Positions 7,655 to 15,462 of a DNA stretch of 37,457 bases are shown here, in pieces. The stretch lies in the NCBI RefSeq assembly GCF_002276045.1, contig NZ_NQMR01000093.1:1-37457 (forward strand), given 5' to 3'. The DNA is from Pseudoalteromonas sp. NBT06-2 (lineage in GTDB: Bacteria; Pseudomonadota; Gammaproteobacteria; Enterobacterales; Alteromonadaceae). Each line of letters starts with the position of its first letter. Position 1 is the stretch's first letter. Position numbers and translations under genes: made by a program. The notes beneath the pieces were generated by a model. The model ran no database searches. It saw only the letters and a list, made by a program, of their open reading frames with translations, and was not told the DNA's origin.

Positions 7655-7685
7655 CTGGGCCTTTATTGTTTACAATAAAGCCCAG
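7655..7685 (+). terminator. Terminator after the esterase-like gene
   Basis: CTGGGCCTTTATTGT pairs with ACAATAAAGCCCAG (one bulged C) and ATTTTATC follows. It lies about 25 bases after the stop codon. Confidence 0.65.
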
Positions 7686-7689
7686 ATTT

Positions 7690-7932
7690 TATCAACTTAT
7701 ACTTATTTAATAACTTAATGCATTTACTCTTAGGTTGGCGTTGCCAACGTGACAAAGTGTTAAATAGCAAAGCAATAAAAATCAATTTCATAAAACATGA
7801 AACCTTACGTTTTTTTGCGTGCAAGCACCTACCTGTAATTATTAATTAAACTATCGTCATTTAAAATCATGTAATGCAGGTATTTTTAATTTTAGTCGGT
7901 TACTATACTCAAAAAAAATATGGTTTTGTTTT
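7690..7932. other. AT-rich intergenic stretch
   Basis: A small palindrome, GTTGGCGTTGCCAAC, lies near 7734-7748. Otherwise there is only AT-rich sequence that probably contains the promoter of the small genes that follow. No longer open frame was seen. Confidence 0.3.
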
Positions 7933-8052
7933 ATGCTAAATTTTAATGATCCTATAGAATATTCCAACGTTGATGAACTTAAAGCTCGTTTTAGGTTAAT
8001 GCAACTTCCATCCGCAACACTACAACGTAAAGCTGAGATTGCAAATAAATAA
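7933..8052 (+). CDS. Small unknown protein, 39 residues
   Basis: ATG 7933 opens a 39-codon frame, MLNFNDPIEYSNVDELKARF then RLMQLPSATLQRKAEIANK, ending at TAA 8050-8052. The composition is protein-like, with an amphipathic helix-like middle. It ends 12 bases before the ATG of the next gene, so the two may be cotranscribed. The ribosome-binding site is weak. It might be a small regulator or antitoxin-like partner of the next gene, but this is only position-based. Chance cannot be excluded for such a short frame. Confidence 0.4.
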   Translation: MLNFNDPIEYSNVDELKARFRLMQLPSATLQRKAEIANK

Positions 8053-8064
8053 TTAACTGCATTG

Positions 8065-8472
8065 ATGGATGTAAAGACCATTAAGCTAATCTGGCATAAC
8101 CTCTCTGAACTTCAGCAATTAGTTTTACAAGAAGCGGTGCATAATCAAAGTGGCCATTTGGACATGTTTGCGTTCAAAGTAAAGTACCAAAAATCTCACC
8201 CTAGTAATGGATATTGGAGTAAATATAATTCAAGAGGAGACGAACAAGATAAGATACTTTATATTTTTTTCTATCCTGTAGAGCGATATGGCCCTATGGT
8301 TTATAATCCGAGTGATCTAGTCCGCTTCCTAAAATCCCATATTCCATTACCACCTGAATTCTCGTTAAAAACAGTCAACAACATAGACAGTAAAGAGTTT
8401 TACATACAGGAAACTCAACAACACATTGAAGGGATGTTACATCACCAAGGAGATTTAGATTTAAAACCGTAA
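8065..8472 (+). CDS. Unknown cytoplasmic protein, 135 residues
   Basis: I chose ATG 8065 over a TTG one codon upstream. The protein (MDVKTIKLIWHNLSELQQLV...) starts with a helical LSELQQLVLQEAVHNQSGHL segment. A more polar part with YNSRGDEQDKILYIFFYPVE follows, and it ends QHIEGMLHHQGDLDLKP. There is no signal peptide or membrane segment. I recognise no family. It stands behind a 39-residue frame and ahead of a long non-coding stretch, in the zone with many degraded genes, so it may be horizontally acquired. Confidence 0.6.
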   Translation: MDVKTIKLIWHNLSELQQLVLQEAVHNQSGHLDMFAFKVKYQKSHPSNGYWSKYNSRGDEQDKILYIFFYPVERYGPMVYNPSDLVRFLKSHIPLPPEFSLKTVNNIDSKEFYIQETQQHIEGMLHHQGDLDLKP

Positions 8473-8843
8473 TTAATTAACAGAAAACCTTTTTTTAGAA
8501 AAAAACACCGTATAACAACCTTGTAACATAGCTAGATAATAGAGATTGATGGGATACAGTTCAGCACTGCCCTATAAGAAATTTTTTATACCAAGGGCTA
8601 TCATAAGCCGTCAAATTGATGAGGTAATAGGGGCGGAAATCCAGCAGGGCTAGAGGTAACAAATGATACTTCAGCTAAAAGCCGAATATATGGCTTTTAG
8701 CAATCTATTTCAACGATTTAAATTGTCTTGAAATCGGAGAGGGTCCATATATGGTATAAGTGTTGTACGTTTGGATCGTTTACTTATTAAAATTGTGTAT
8801 TATGCAAAATCGTATTTTTTTTGTTTAGTTTAAAATATAATTA
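8473..8843. other. Intergenic stretch holding one 10-bp stem-loop
   Basis: No gene seen. A perfect stem-loop GCTAAAAGCC-GAATATAT-GGCTTTTAGC sits at 8674-8701 without a T-run. CTTTTTTTAGAAAAAAAC near 8490 is a weak hairpin that might end the preceding gene. The rest is AT-rich sequence between two convergent genes. Confidence 0.4.
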
Positions 8844-10013
8844 TTAAAAGGCATACTTTGCAGAGAACTGTAAGCGATTCATATCACCATCTACACCATT
8901 TTCAACTTCACGTTGTGCATGTTTGAATTCGATACCAAAAGTCAGTTGTTTCTCAGGAGAATATAATAAATTAGCACTATAGCTCATGCTAAATTTAGTT
9001 GGATTACCTGTTAAATTGAGTAAAGTAGGCTTATTGTCAATATAGATAAAAGAATACATCATAGTTGATCTAAATTGATCATTCCAATGGTATTGATAAG
9101 CAGCAAATCCAGAAGTTGAATCGATTGTATCTATATTATCATCTGTTAAAACACCACTATGAGCGATATTTAAACCAACATAACGACCTAAACCCACACC
9201 TTGATTTAACATGAATTTTAAATTGTTTTTGCCCATATTTACTCGACCAGAAATACTGACACCATAAGCGCCTTCCTCTGCATCATAACTTTTTGTTTTA
9301 TAGGTTAACTGTCTCACTAAACCGGCAATAGCAACGTGACCCCAATCTGCTTTATGGGTATATTTAACATTAAAATCAGGTAAACTAGCATCATCAGTTT
9401 CCACACGAGAGCCATTTATAGAGATTGTACTTTCAGGGTTTTCTACAGAAAAAGATAAAGCGCCAGAGGTATATCTAATTTGTGGTTGGCGAACAAATAT
9501 TGTGCCTTCAGCTGGACCTACAAAATCTAAAGTTTCAGGTAATGCGCTCACATTTTGAAAGTTTGACCAAGCCTGACCAAATAACCAATCATCATAAGTC
9601 ACAAAGGCTTGGCGAATTCTTGGTGCATAAGAGTTTGAAACTCGCTCATTACCGCCTGGAGATACTATAAAATCCAGCTCAATTTTAGTTTTAATAGGTT
9701 TACCGCTATCTAATTTAGTTAGTGTGGCTAAGCTGAAGCGTGATTGGCGTGCGTGCATATCAAAAACAGCATCAGGGCTATGTGTACCATCACCTACCGG
9801 AGTTGTACTTGGTACGTAAAAATCACGACCTAGGCCATCATAGATACTGCCATCCGAAAATGTGTCTGAATAGTCGCTCCAGATTGAATCTAGTTTGACA
9901 TAACCACTATATCTTACTTCAGTATCTTCAAGGTTTACAGCATGTGCTGTTATATTTATAGCTGATAAAACAACCAATGCGGTGAGAGATTTCATTAATT
10001 TAATATTTTTCAT
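8844..10013 (-). CDS. DcaP-family outer-membrane porin
   Basis: The 389-residue protein begins with a signal peptide (MKNIKLMKSLTALVVLSAIN, cleavage after AHA at about residue 25). A predicted beta-barrel follows, with a terminal aromatic (KYAF) as needed for BAM-dependent insertion. The pattern YSGYVKLDSIWSDYSD, the conserved ARQSRF segment, TKIELDF and QAFVTYDDWLFGQAWSNF match the DcaP-like porins (PF19577). These are trimeric channels first linked to dicarboxylic acid uptake. AGGAT lies 7-8 bases before the ATG. It diverges from acs across a 407-bp region with shared motifs, so induction together with acetate metabolism is plausible. Substrate specificity cannot be read from sequence. Confidence 0.85.
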   Translation of the reverse strand: MKNIKLMKSLTALVVLSAINITAHAVNLEDTEVRYSGYVKLDSIWSDYSDTFSDGSIYDGLGRDFYVPSTTPVGDGTHSPDAVFDMHARQSRFSLATLTKLDSGKPIKTKIELDFIVSPGGNERVSNSYAPRIRQAFVTYDDWLFGQAWSNFQNVSALPETLDFVGPAEGTIFVRQPQIRYTSGALSFSVENPESTISINGSRVETDDASLPDFNVKYTHKADWGHVAIAGLVRQLTYKTKSYDAEEGAYGVSISGRVNMGKNNLKFMLNQGVGLGRYVGLNIAHSGVLTDDNIDTIDSTSGFAAYQYHWNDQFRSTMMYSFIYIDNKPTLLNLTGNPTKFSMSYSANLLYSPEKQLTFGIEFKHAQREVENGVDGDMNRLQFSAKYAF

Positions 10014-10090
10014 TGTTGTATCCTATTTTAACAAATGCTACTTGTTGTTAATGTTAGGTTTACGTATGGCCGTATTTTGTTCAATTACCT

Positions 10091-10300
10091 TTTGGTCTAT
10101 AAGACTAAGGTGTAATAATTAATGAATAGAAACTTAAATTTTGCTTTTATAAAAGAATAAGTGTTATTTAAATGTTAAACTTTACACGATGCTTTAAAAT
10201 TATTACGTAGAAGCTAGACTTTAATTATAACTTAACAAATTGATTTTAATGAATAAATTAGAGGGTCATACTAAAGTCTAATATTTAAACTTTGGTAGCT
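10091..10300. promoter_or_regulatory. Porin-acs divergent control region with repeated ACTAAAGT-type motifs
   Basis: Three related sequences occur: ACTAAGGTGTAATAATT at 10104-10120, TAGACTTTAAT at 10214-10224 (reverse complement ATTAAAGTCTA) and ACTAAAGTCTAATATTT at 10270-10286. The last is part of a spaced inverted pair TACTAAAG ... CTTTGGTA (10269-10297). TTGGTCT ... AGACTAA surrounds the first. Repeated, oriented motifs between two genes of one pathway suggest binding sites for a shared regulator. CrbR, encoded just downstream of acs, is the obvious candidate. No promoter boxes were clear enough to call. Confidence 0.35.
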
Positions 10301-10312
10301 GAGTAATTCTTG

Positions 10313-10398
10313 TAACAAGTAACAAGTAACAAGTAACAAGTAACAAGTAACAAGTACAAGTAACAAGTACAAGTAACAAGTACAAGTACAAGTACAAG
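10313..10398 (+). repeat. 86-bp tract of TAACAAG / TACAAG tandem repeats before acs
   Basis: The tract consists of six TAACAAG heptamers, then TACAAG, TAACAAG, TACAAG, TAACAAG and three TACAAG hexamers (eight heptamers and five hexamers). It ends 22 bases before the acs ATG, followed by the ribosome-binding site region AGGGAAATAGTT. Such tracts change length by strand slippage. Here that would alter the 5' leader or promoter spacing, not the protein. Confidence 0.95.
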
Positions 10399-10420
10399 TA
10401 AATAAATTAGGGAAATAGTT

Positions 10421-12361
10421 ATGACACAGAGTATTTACCCAATACCGTCGTCAGTAAAAGCATCTGCAATTGTTAATGAAGCGCAATACTTGGCGCTTTA
10501 TAAGTGGTCTCTTGAAGATCCTGAAGCCTTTTGGCAAGAGCAAGGTCAAAGACTTGATTGGTTTAAACCTTACACAAAAGCTAAAAACACGTCTTTTGAT
10601 AAAGGTCATATTGATATTAAATGGTATCAAGATGGTCAGTTAAATGCTTCTTATAACTGTATTGACCGCCATTTAGAAACTAAAGCAGATAAAGTGGCAC
10701 TTATTTGGGAAGGGGATAACCCTGAATCTGTCGCGTATATTACTTATCAAAAGCTACATGACGAAGTGTGTAAGCTAGCAAATGGATTAAGAAAATTAGG
10801 TGTTAAAAAAGGCGATTGTGTTGCCATATATATGCCAATGACACCACAAGCAATTTATGCAATGCAAGCATGTGCCCGCATCGGTGCTGTGCATTCAGTT
10901 GTATTTGGTGGATTTTCTCCTTCTGCCATTGCTGATCGCATTAATAATTCAAATGCCAAAGTGGTGATCACGTCAGATCAAGGTCGACGGGCAGGTAATG
11001 AAGTACCGCTTAAAGAAAATGTTGATGAGGCAGTATCACAAGAGTCTGTTACCTCTATTGAGCATGTAATCGTGCATCAATTAACGGGCGGTGAAGTTGA
11101 TTGGCATGAAAAAGATGTTTGGTGGCATGATTTAGTTGCCGATGAAGCGGCAACTTGTGAGCCAGAAGTAATGGATGCTGAAGATCCATTATTTATTTTA
11201 TATACCTCAGGTTCAACAGGGCAACCTAAAGGCGTAGTGCATACCACTGGTGGTTATTTAGTTTATACATCACTAACTCATGAATATGTATTTGACTTAA
11301 AAGAAGATGATGTCTTTTGGTGTAGTGCCGATGTCGGTTGGATCACCGGTCATAGTTATATTGCATATGGTCCATTGGCTAATGGCTGTACGCAAGTCTT
11401 ATTTGAAGGCGTACCAACATACCCTACGGCAGGTCGTATGGGGGAAGTGGTCGATAAACATAAAGTCTCAATTTTATATACCGCACCTACAGCTATCCGT
11501 GCACTCATGGCTAAAGGCGATGAACCGACAGCGAGCTCGACTCGTGACAGTTTACGTATTTTAGGCTCTGTTGGTGAGCCAATTAATCCTGAGGCTTGGA
11601 GCTGGTACTATGAGCAAATAGGTAATAGTCAATGTCCCATTGTTGATACGTGGTGGCAAACAGAAACGGGTGGCATGATGATCACACCACTGCCTGGTGC
11701 GACAAAAATGAAACCAGGTTCAGCAACAAGGCCATTCTTTGGTATTGCGCCTGCTTTATTTGACGCAGAAGGCAATGTACTTGAAGGTGAAGCTGAAGGT
11801 AATTTAGTGATTTTAGATAGCTGGCCAGCACAAGCGCGTACAGTTTATGGTGATCATGAACGTTTTGAGCAAACTTATTTCTCAGCGTATCCTGGCGTTT
11901 ACTTTACAGGTGATGGCTGTCGTCGTGATGAAGATGGTTATTACTGGATCACAGGTCGCGTTGATGATGTATTAAATGTATCAGGTCATCGCTTAGGCAC
12001 GGCCGAAATTGAAAGCGCATTAGTGGCACATGAAGCGGTCGCAGAAGCAGCGGTTGTTGGTTACCCACATGAAATTAAAGGTCAAGGCATCTATGTTTAT
12101 TTGACTCCTAATGATGGTGTGTCAATTACAGATGAGCTAACGAAAGCAGTCCGTAATCATGTGCGTAAAGAGCTAAGCCCAATTGCATCACCAGATATGA
12201 TTCAATGGTCACCTGGACTACCTAAAACGCGATCAGGCAAGATTATGCGCCGTATATTACGTAAAATTGCAGCGAATGAGCATCAGCAGTTAGGTGATAC
12301 ATCAACACTAGCAGATCCGACTGTTGTTGAAGAGCTGATTGAAAATCGTCTTAATCGTTAA
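10421..12361 (+). CDS. acs: Acetyl-CoA synthetase (acetate-CoA ligase)
   Basis: The enzyme activates acetate with ATP and CoA to acetyl-CoA through acetyl-AMP. At 646 residues the protein has the usual Acs length (E. coli 652). Landmarks are an N-terminal domain with YKWSLEDPEAFW, the AMP-binding P-loop YTSGSTGQPKG (261-271), DTWWQTETGG and GRVDDVLNVSGHRLGTAEIE. The C-terminal PKTRSGKIMRR carries Lys607, equivalent to the acetylation-controlled Lys609 of Salmonella Acs. AGGGA lies 8-12 bases before the ATG. The gene diverges from a porin gene and is followed by a terminator and a CrbR-type regulator, matching the acetate-switch arrangement. Its leader contains the TAACAAG repeat tract. The stop lies within a TTAATCG triplication (12352-12371). 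Confidence 0.97.
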   Translation: MTQSIYPIPSSVKASAIVNEAQYLALYKWSLEDPEAFWQEQGQRLDWFKPYTKAKNTSFDKGHIDIKWYQDGQLNASYNCIDRHLETKADKVALIWEGDNPESVAYITYQKLHDEVCKLANGLRKLGVKKGDCVAIYMPMTPQAIYAMQACARIGAVHSVVFGGFSPSAIADRINNSNAKVVITSDQGRRAGNEVPLKENVDEAVSQESVTSIEHVIVHQLTGGEVDWHEKDVWWHDLVADEAATCEPEVMDAEDPLFILYTSGSTGQPKGVVHTTGGYLVYTSLTHEYVFDLKEDDVFWCSADVGWITGHSYIAYGPLANGCTQVLFEGVPTYPTAGRMGEVVDKHKVSILYTAPTAIRALMAKGDEPTASSTRDSLRILGSVGEPINPEAWSWYYEQIGNSQCPIVDTWWQTETGGMMITPLPGATKMKPGSATRPFFGIAPALFDAEGNVLEGEAEGNLVILDSWPAQARTVYGDHERFEQTYFSAYPGVYFTGDGCRRDEDGYYWITGRVDDVLNVSGHRLGTAEIESALVAHEAVAEAAVVGYPHEIKGQGIYVYLTPNDGVSITDELTKAVRNHVRKELSPIASPDMIQWSPGLPKTRSGKIMRRILRKIAANEHQQLGDTSTLADPTVVEELIENRLNR

Positions 12362-12403
12362 TCGTTAATCGCTTGCTTAAGTGTTAACTTAATGAGTAAT
12401 ATA

Positions 12404-12439
12404 ATGGCTGTTGTCTAACTGGGAGAACAGCCATTTTTT
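12404..12439 (+). terminator. Intrinsic terminator between acs and the response regulator gene
   Basis: ATGGCTGTT (12404-12412) pairs with AACAGCCAT (12426-12434) and a TTTTTT run follows. The regulator's ribosome-binding site begins right after the T-run, so it is read either by leaky termination or from its own promoter. Confidence 0.8.
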
Positions 12440-12450
12440 AGGAGTAAACT

Positions 12451-13101
12451 ATGAGCAAGTTTTTGATAGCGGATGATCACCCTTTGTTTCGTGAAGCATT
12501 AAAAGGAGCGCTACAGAACGCTTTTAGTGAACTGACGGTATTTGAGTCTGATAATTTTAAATCTACTCTTGAAATTTTAGATAAAGAAGATGATCTTGAT
12601 ATCTTGTTATTAGATTTACATATGCCAGGTAATGATGATTTATATGGCTTAATTAGGATCCGTGAAGAGCATCCTGACCTGCCTATTGCTGTGATATCTG
12701 GTAGTGAAGAGATCAATGTTGTATCTAAAGTGATGGCCTATGGCGCTTTGGGCTTTATTCCAAAATCATCTTCATCAGTTGAAATTGCAGCGGCTATTAA
12801 TGAAGTTTTAGCAGGTGAAACTTGGTTACCAGAGTCAATGAAAGATAAGGTTAACGGGTTATCTCATGATGAAGTTGAAGTAGCAGTACAAGTCGCATCT
12901 CTCACTCCACAACAATATAAAGTACTGAGTTATTTACATGAAGGCTTGCTTAATAAACAGATTGCATATGAATTAAATATTTCAGAAGCAACAGTTAAAG
13001 CACATATAACGGCAATATTCAGAAAACTAGGTGTTTATAACCGCACACAAGCTGTATTGATTGCAGCTAAACTACAGCTTGAGTCACCTGTTGAAGCGTA
13101 A
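12451..13101 (+). CDS. crbR: NarL/FixJ-type response regulator, CrbR-like
   Basis: The 216-residue protein has an N-terminal receiver domain (Asp8/Asp9, phospho-acceptor Asp55 in LLLDLHMPG, Lys105 in FIPKSSS). A C-terminal LuxR-type helix-turn-helix follows (about 150-202, LTPQQYKVLSYLHEGLLNKQ, ISEATVKAHITAIFRKLG). AGGAGTAAACT gives a strong ribosome-binding site. In Vibrio and Pseudomonas the CrbS/CrbR system (a kinase fused to an SSS transporter, plus this type of regulator) activates acs when acetate must be consumed. Placement directly after acs supports the CrbR role. The CrbS kinase is not in this window. The name rests on domain type and neighbourhood, because the family is large. Confidence 0.8.
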   Translation: MSKFLIADDHPLFREALKGALQNAFSELTVFESDNFKSTLEILDKEDDLDILLLDLHMPGNDDLYGLIRIREEHPDLPIAVISGSEEINVVSKVMAYGALGFIPKSSSSVEIAAAINEVLAGETWLPESMKDKVNGLSHDEVEVAVQVASLTPQQYKVLSYLHEGLLNKQIAYELNISEATVKAHITAIFRKLGVYNRTQAVLIAAKLQLESPVEA

Positions 13102-13127
13102 AAAAAATAGAAAGTGTGACGATAACA

Positions 13128-13150
13128 AATCCCCAAAGTTATTGGGAATT
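13128..13150. terminator. Weak bidirectional hairpin between crbR and purU
   Basis: AATCCCCAA and TTGGGAATT pair with one mismatch around a 5-base loop, and TTTTTA follows on the plus strand. It lies between two convergent genes. Confidence 0.45.
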
Positions 13151-13181
13151 TTTTATGCCATGTCACTTTAAAGTACCTACT

Positions 13182-14015
13182 TTATTTGAAGACAACAGTC
13201 TTATTTCCATTGACAAATAATCTATGTTCACTGGCTAATTGCAAAGCTTTACAGAACACGGTTTTCTCGACATCTCTACCTAATTTAGCTAAAGATTCAG
13301 CATCATCATCATGGGTGACATGAATCACATCTTGCATAATAATAGGGCCTTCATCTAACTCGTCAGTAACGTAATGAGCAGTAGCACCTATCATTTTAAC
13401 ACCGCGCTCGTAGGCTTGCTGATAGGGTTTGGCGCCAATAAAGGCAGGCAAAAAAGAGTGATGTATATTAATGACTTTCCCGCTAAAACGTTTTACAAAA
13501 TCACTGCTTAAAATGCGCATGTATTTTGCTAAACCAATTAAATCAGGTTGATAATGTTCAATTTGTGTTGCAACTGCTTCATCGTGTTCTGCTCGAGTCA
13601 GGCCTTGATGACTAATGAAGTGATACGGTACATTAAACCCTTTAACAAGGGGGTTGAGTGTTTCATAATTTGAGATAACGGCAACAACTTCGATATTTAA
13701 TGCATCTTCAAAGTACTTTAATAAAACGCCGCCTAAGCAATGGGCTTCTTTAGTTGCTAATAAAACGACACGGATTTTTTCTTGGCCAATTAGCTCAAGA
13801 TTACAATCACTTGGTAATTGTGCTTTTAATTCTTCAAGGAAGTTAATTTTAGTGAAATCACCTTGAAGTTCGGTGCGCATAAAAAATCTTTCATTGATAT
13901 TATCAACAAATTCATTATTTTTTATGATATTTAATTTATGTTCATAACAAAGTCCAGTGATTTTAGCGATTAAGCCTTTTTCATCTGGGCAGTCTATTAG
14001 TAATACTTTTTTCAT
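13182..14015 (-). CDS. purU: Formyltetrahydrofolate deformylase
   Basis: PurU hydrolyses 10-formyltetrahydrofolate to tetrahydrofolate and formate, balancing one-carbon pools and feeding PurT in purine synthesis. The 277-residue protein (E. coli 280) has an N-terminal ACT regulatory domain (about 1-78, starting LLIDCPDEKGLIAKIT). A formyltransferase-fold catalytic domain follows, with the N-x-H motif Asn183-Ile-His185 (VINIHHSFLPAF) and Asp221 (DELDEGP), spaced as in GART-family enzymes. A GGGGAA ribosome-binding site precedes the ATG. It is monocistronic and converges on crbR. Confidence 0.96.
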   Translation of the reverse strand: MKKVLLIDCPDEKGLIAKITGLCYEHKLNIIKNNEFVDNINERFFMRTELQGDFTKINFLEELKAQLPSDCNLELIGQEKIRVVLLATKEAHCLGGVLLKYFEDALNIEVVAVISNYETLNPLVKGFNVPYHFISHQGLTRAEHDEAVATQIEHYQPDLIGLAKYMRILSSDFVKRFSGKVINIHHSFLPAFIGAKPYQQAYERGVKMIGATAHYVTDELDEGPIIMQDVIHVTHDDDAESLAKLGRDVEKTVFCKALQLASEHRLFVNGNKTVVFK

Positions 14016-14308
14016 CTCATTCCCCTTTTATGTTCAAGTAAAAAGTAGATTACTCGAATCAAATAGCCCATCATTATTTGACAAAGGAGACAAGATTGGA
14101 AGTGTTTATTTGATAAAATTTAAATTCAGTGTGGCAGTGCCTTTTTTAAAATATCAGTTTAACCTTTTAGTTATCCTCAATTAATATGCGATATTTCTCT
14201 GCTAGCTATGACTGTGATATCGATTAGTTTAGAAGCTTTGATTTGGCGCAATACTTAGGTATGCTATTGGTAGTCGTATACGAATAATAAAAATAAAATA
14301 GGCAAGTT

Positions 14309-14683
14309 ATGACGCTCATGTTCATTTGTGCAGCTATTGGTACATCAATACTTAATCTAGATACATTAGTACATCAAAAAGATGCTGATAAATTATCAGT
14401 AACGCAATTGGGGAGCGATAAACACGCAAGTGAGTTTTTAATTTCTATAGCAGATCAAGTGCCCCTGCATATACACAAACATCACACTGAAATTATTTAT
14501 ATTTTAGAAGGCGCAGGTGATATGACAGTCAATGATAAATTGGTCAAAATTAAAAAAGGTGATTATATTCGAGTACCTGAAAATACGCCTCATGGTGTTA
14601 AAGTCACCTCAGCTAAGCCACTAAAAGTACTCTCAGTGCAAACTCCAGAATACAAAGGTATAGATAAGCATTTCGTTAACTAA
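14309..14683 (+). CDS. Small cupin-domain protein
   Basis: The 124-residue protein is essentially one cupin barrel. Motif 1 is PLHIHKHHTEIIYILEG with metal ligands His54, His56 and Glu61. Motif 2 is GDYIRVPENTPHG with His95. All four ligands expected for a metal-bound cupin are present. A short hydrophobic N-terminus (MTLMFICAAIGTSILNL) may be a signal peptide, which would make it periplasmic. The ligand or reaction cannot be told from sequence. The next gene starts 20 bases later on the same strand, so both are likely cotranscribed. Confidence 0.85.
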   Translation: MTLMFICAAIGTSILNLDTLVHQKDADKLSVTQLGSDKHASEFLISIADQVPLHIHKHHTEIIYILEGAGDMTVNDKLVKIKKGDYIRVPENTPHGVKVTSAKPLKVLSVQTPEYKGIDKHFVN

Positions 14684-14702
14684 ATTATGCATAAAAGGTT
14701 TT

Positions 14703-15425
14703 ATGATGGAAAAAACATCACGTATCAATAGTATTATTATCGGTTGTGCATTAATAATAGGGTTAATAGGCTTAGGTTTATCGATTAAAAGTGGATTATT
14801 GTCATTTAAATCCATGGAGCGTTCAGTTGTAGTCAAAGGCTTGGCTGAACTTGAAGTGAGTGCTGATACTGCTATCTGGCCAATGAAATTTACTGATGCT
14901 GGGAATGATTTAGCTAAGTTAATGCAAACAGTGCAAAAAAATAATCAAAGTGTTATTGCGTTTTTAAAATTACATGGCTTTGACGATAGTGAAATAACAA
15001 TAGGTACCCAAGTGGTGCATGATAAGCTTGCAACTGAATATGCTACTAATCAACAATTTAAGTATCGCTATACCGTTGAATCCTCTTTATCAGTTTATAC
15101 TCATTTACCTGATAAAGTACTCAATGCAAGCGCTAAACTCAGTGAGTTGGCAAAACAAAATATCGTTATGCTAAGGCAAGATTATAATAACAGATTGGAG
15201 TTTTTATTTACCAAGCTTAATGATATCAAACCAAAAATGGTGCAAACCGCAACTAAAAATGCCAGAGAAGTGGCTTTGAAATTTGCCAAAGATTCAGATT
15301 CAAAGCTTGGTAAAATTAAATCAGCGAGACAAGGTCAGTTTAGTATTTCTGACAGGGATTCCAATACGTCTCATATTAAAAAAGTACGTATTGTTTCTAC
15401 AGTTGAATACTATTTATCAGATTAA
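14703..15425 (+). CDS. SIMPL-domain (DUF541) protein, membrane-anchored
   Basis: The 240-residue protein has one N-terminal hydrophobic anchor (about 10-32, INSIIIGCALIIGLIGLGLS). A SIMPL domain (PF04402) follows: RSVVVKGLAELEVSADTAIW at the start, repeated beta-alpha units, and a final RIVSTVEYYLSD strand. It probably faces the periplasm. Bacterial members (for example E. coli YggE) are linked to oxidative stress protection, but their biochemical role is unclear. Either of the two adjacent ATGs could be used. It follows the cupin gene closely and precedes the DUF1835 gene by 37 bases. Confidence 0.9.
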   Translation: MMEKTSRINSIIIGCALIIGLIGLGLSIKSGLLSFKSMERSVVVKGLAELEVSADTAIWPMKFTDAGNDLAKLMQTVQKNNQSVIAFLKLHGFDDSEITIGTQVVHDKLATEYATNQQFKYRYTVESSLSVYTHLPDKVLNASAKLSELAKQNIVMLRQDYNNRLEFLFTKLNDIKPKMVQTATKNAREVALKFAKDSDSKLGKIKSARQGQFSISDRDSNTSHIKKVRIVSTVEYYLSD

Positions 15426-15462
15426 TATGAATTAAATATAGTGTTAGGTTCAAAGGTAAGCA

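Noticed and set aside
7857..8081. Minus-strand frame of 74 codons opposite the 39-residue gene
   Set aside because: Low-complexity Ser/Ile/Leu translation typical of an antisense shadow, no ribosome-binding site, and the plus-strand frames are more protein-like.
992..8472. Complete new defence island
   Set aside because: Only one ATPase and one small unknown pair are intact; no effector, integrase, attachment site or linked operon could be shown, so a system-level claim is not supported.
10313..10398. CRISPR or plasmid iteron array
   Set aside because: Units are 6-7 bases and contiguous with no spacers, and there is no cas or rep gene; it is a simple tandem repeat.
13957..14184. Plus-strand frame overlapping the 5' end of purU
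   Set aside because: It is antisense to the purU start and has no recognisable protein features.
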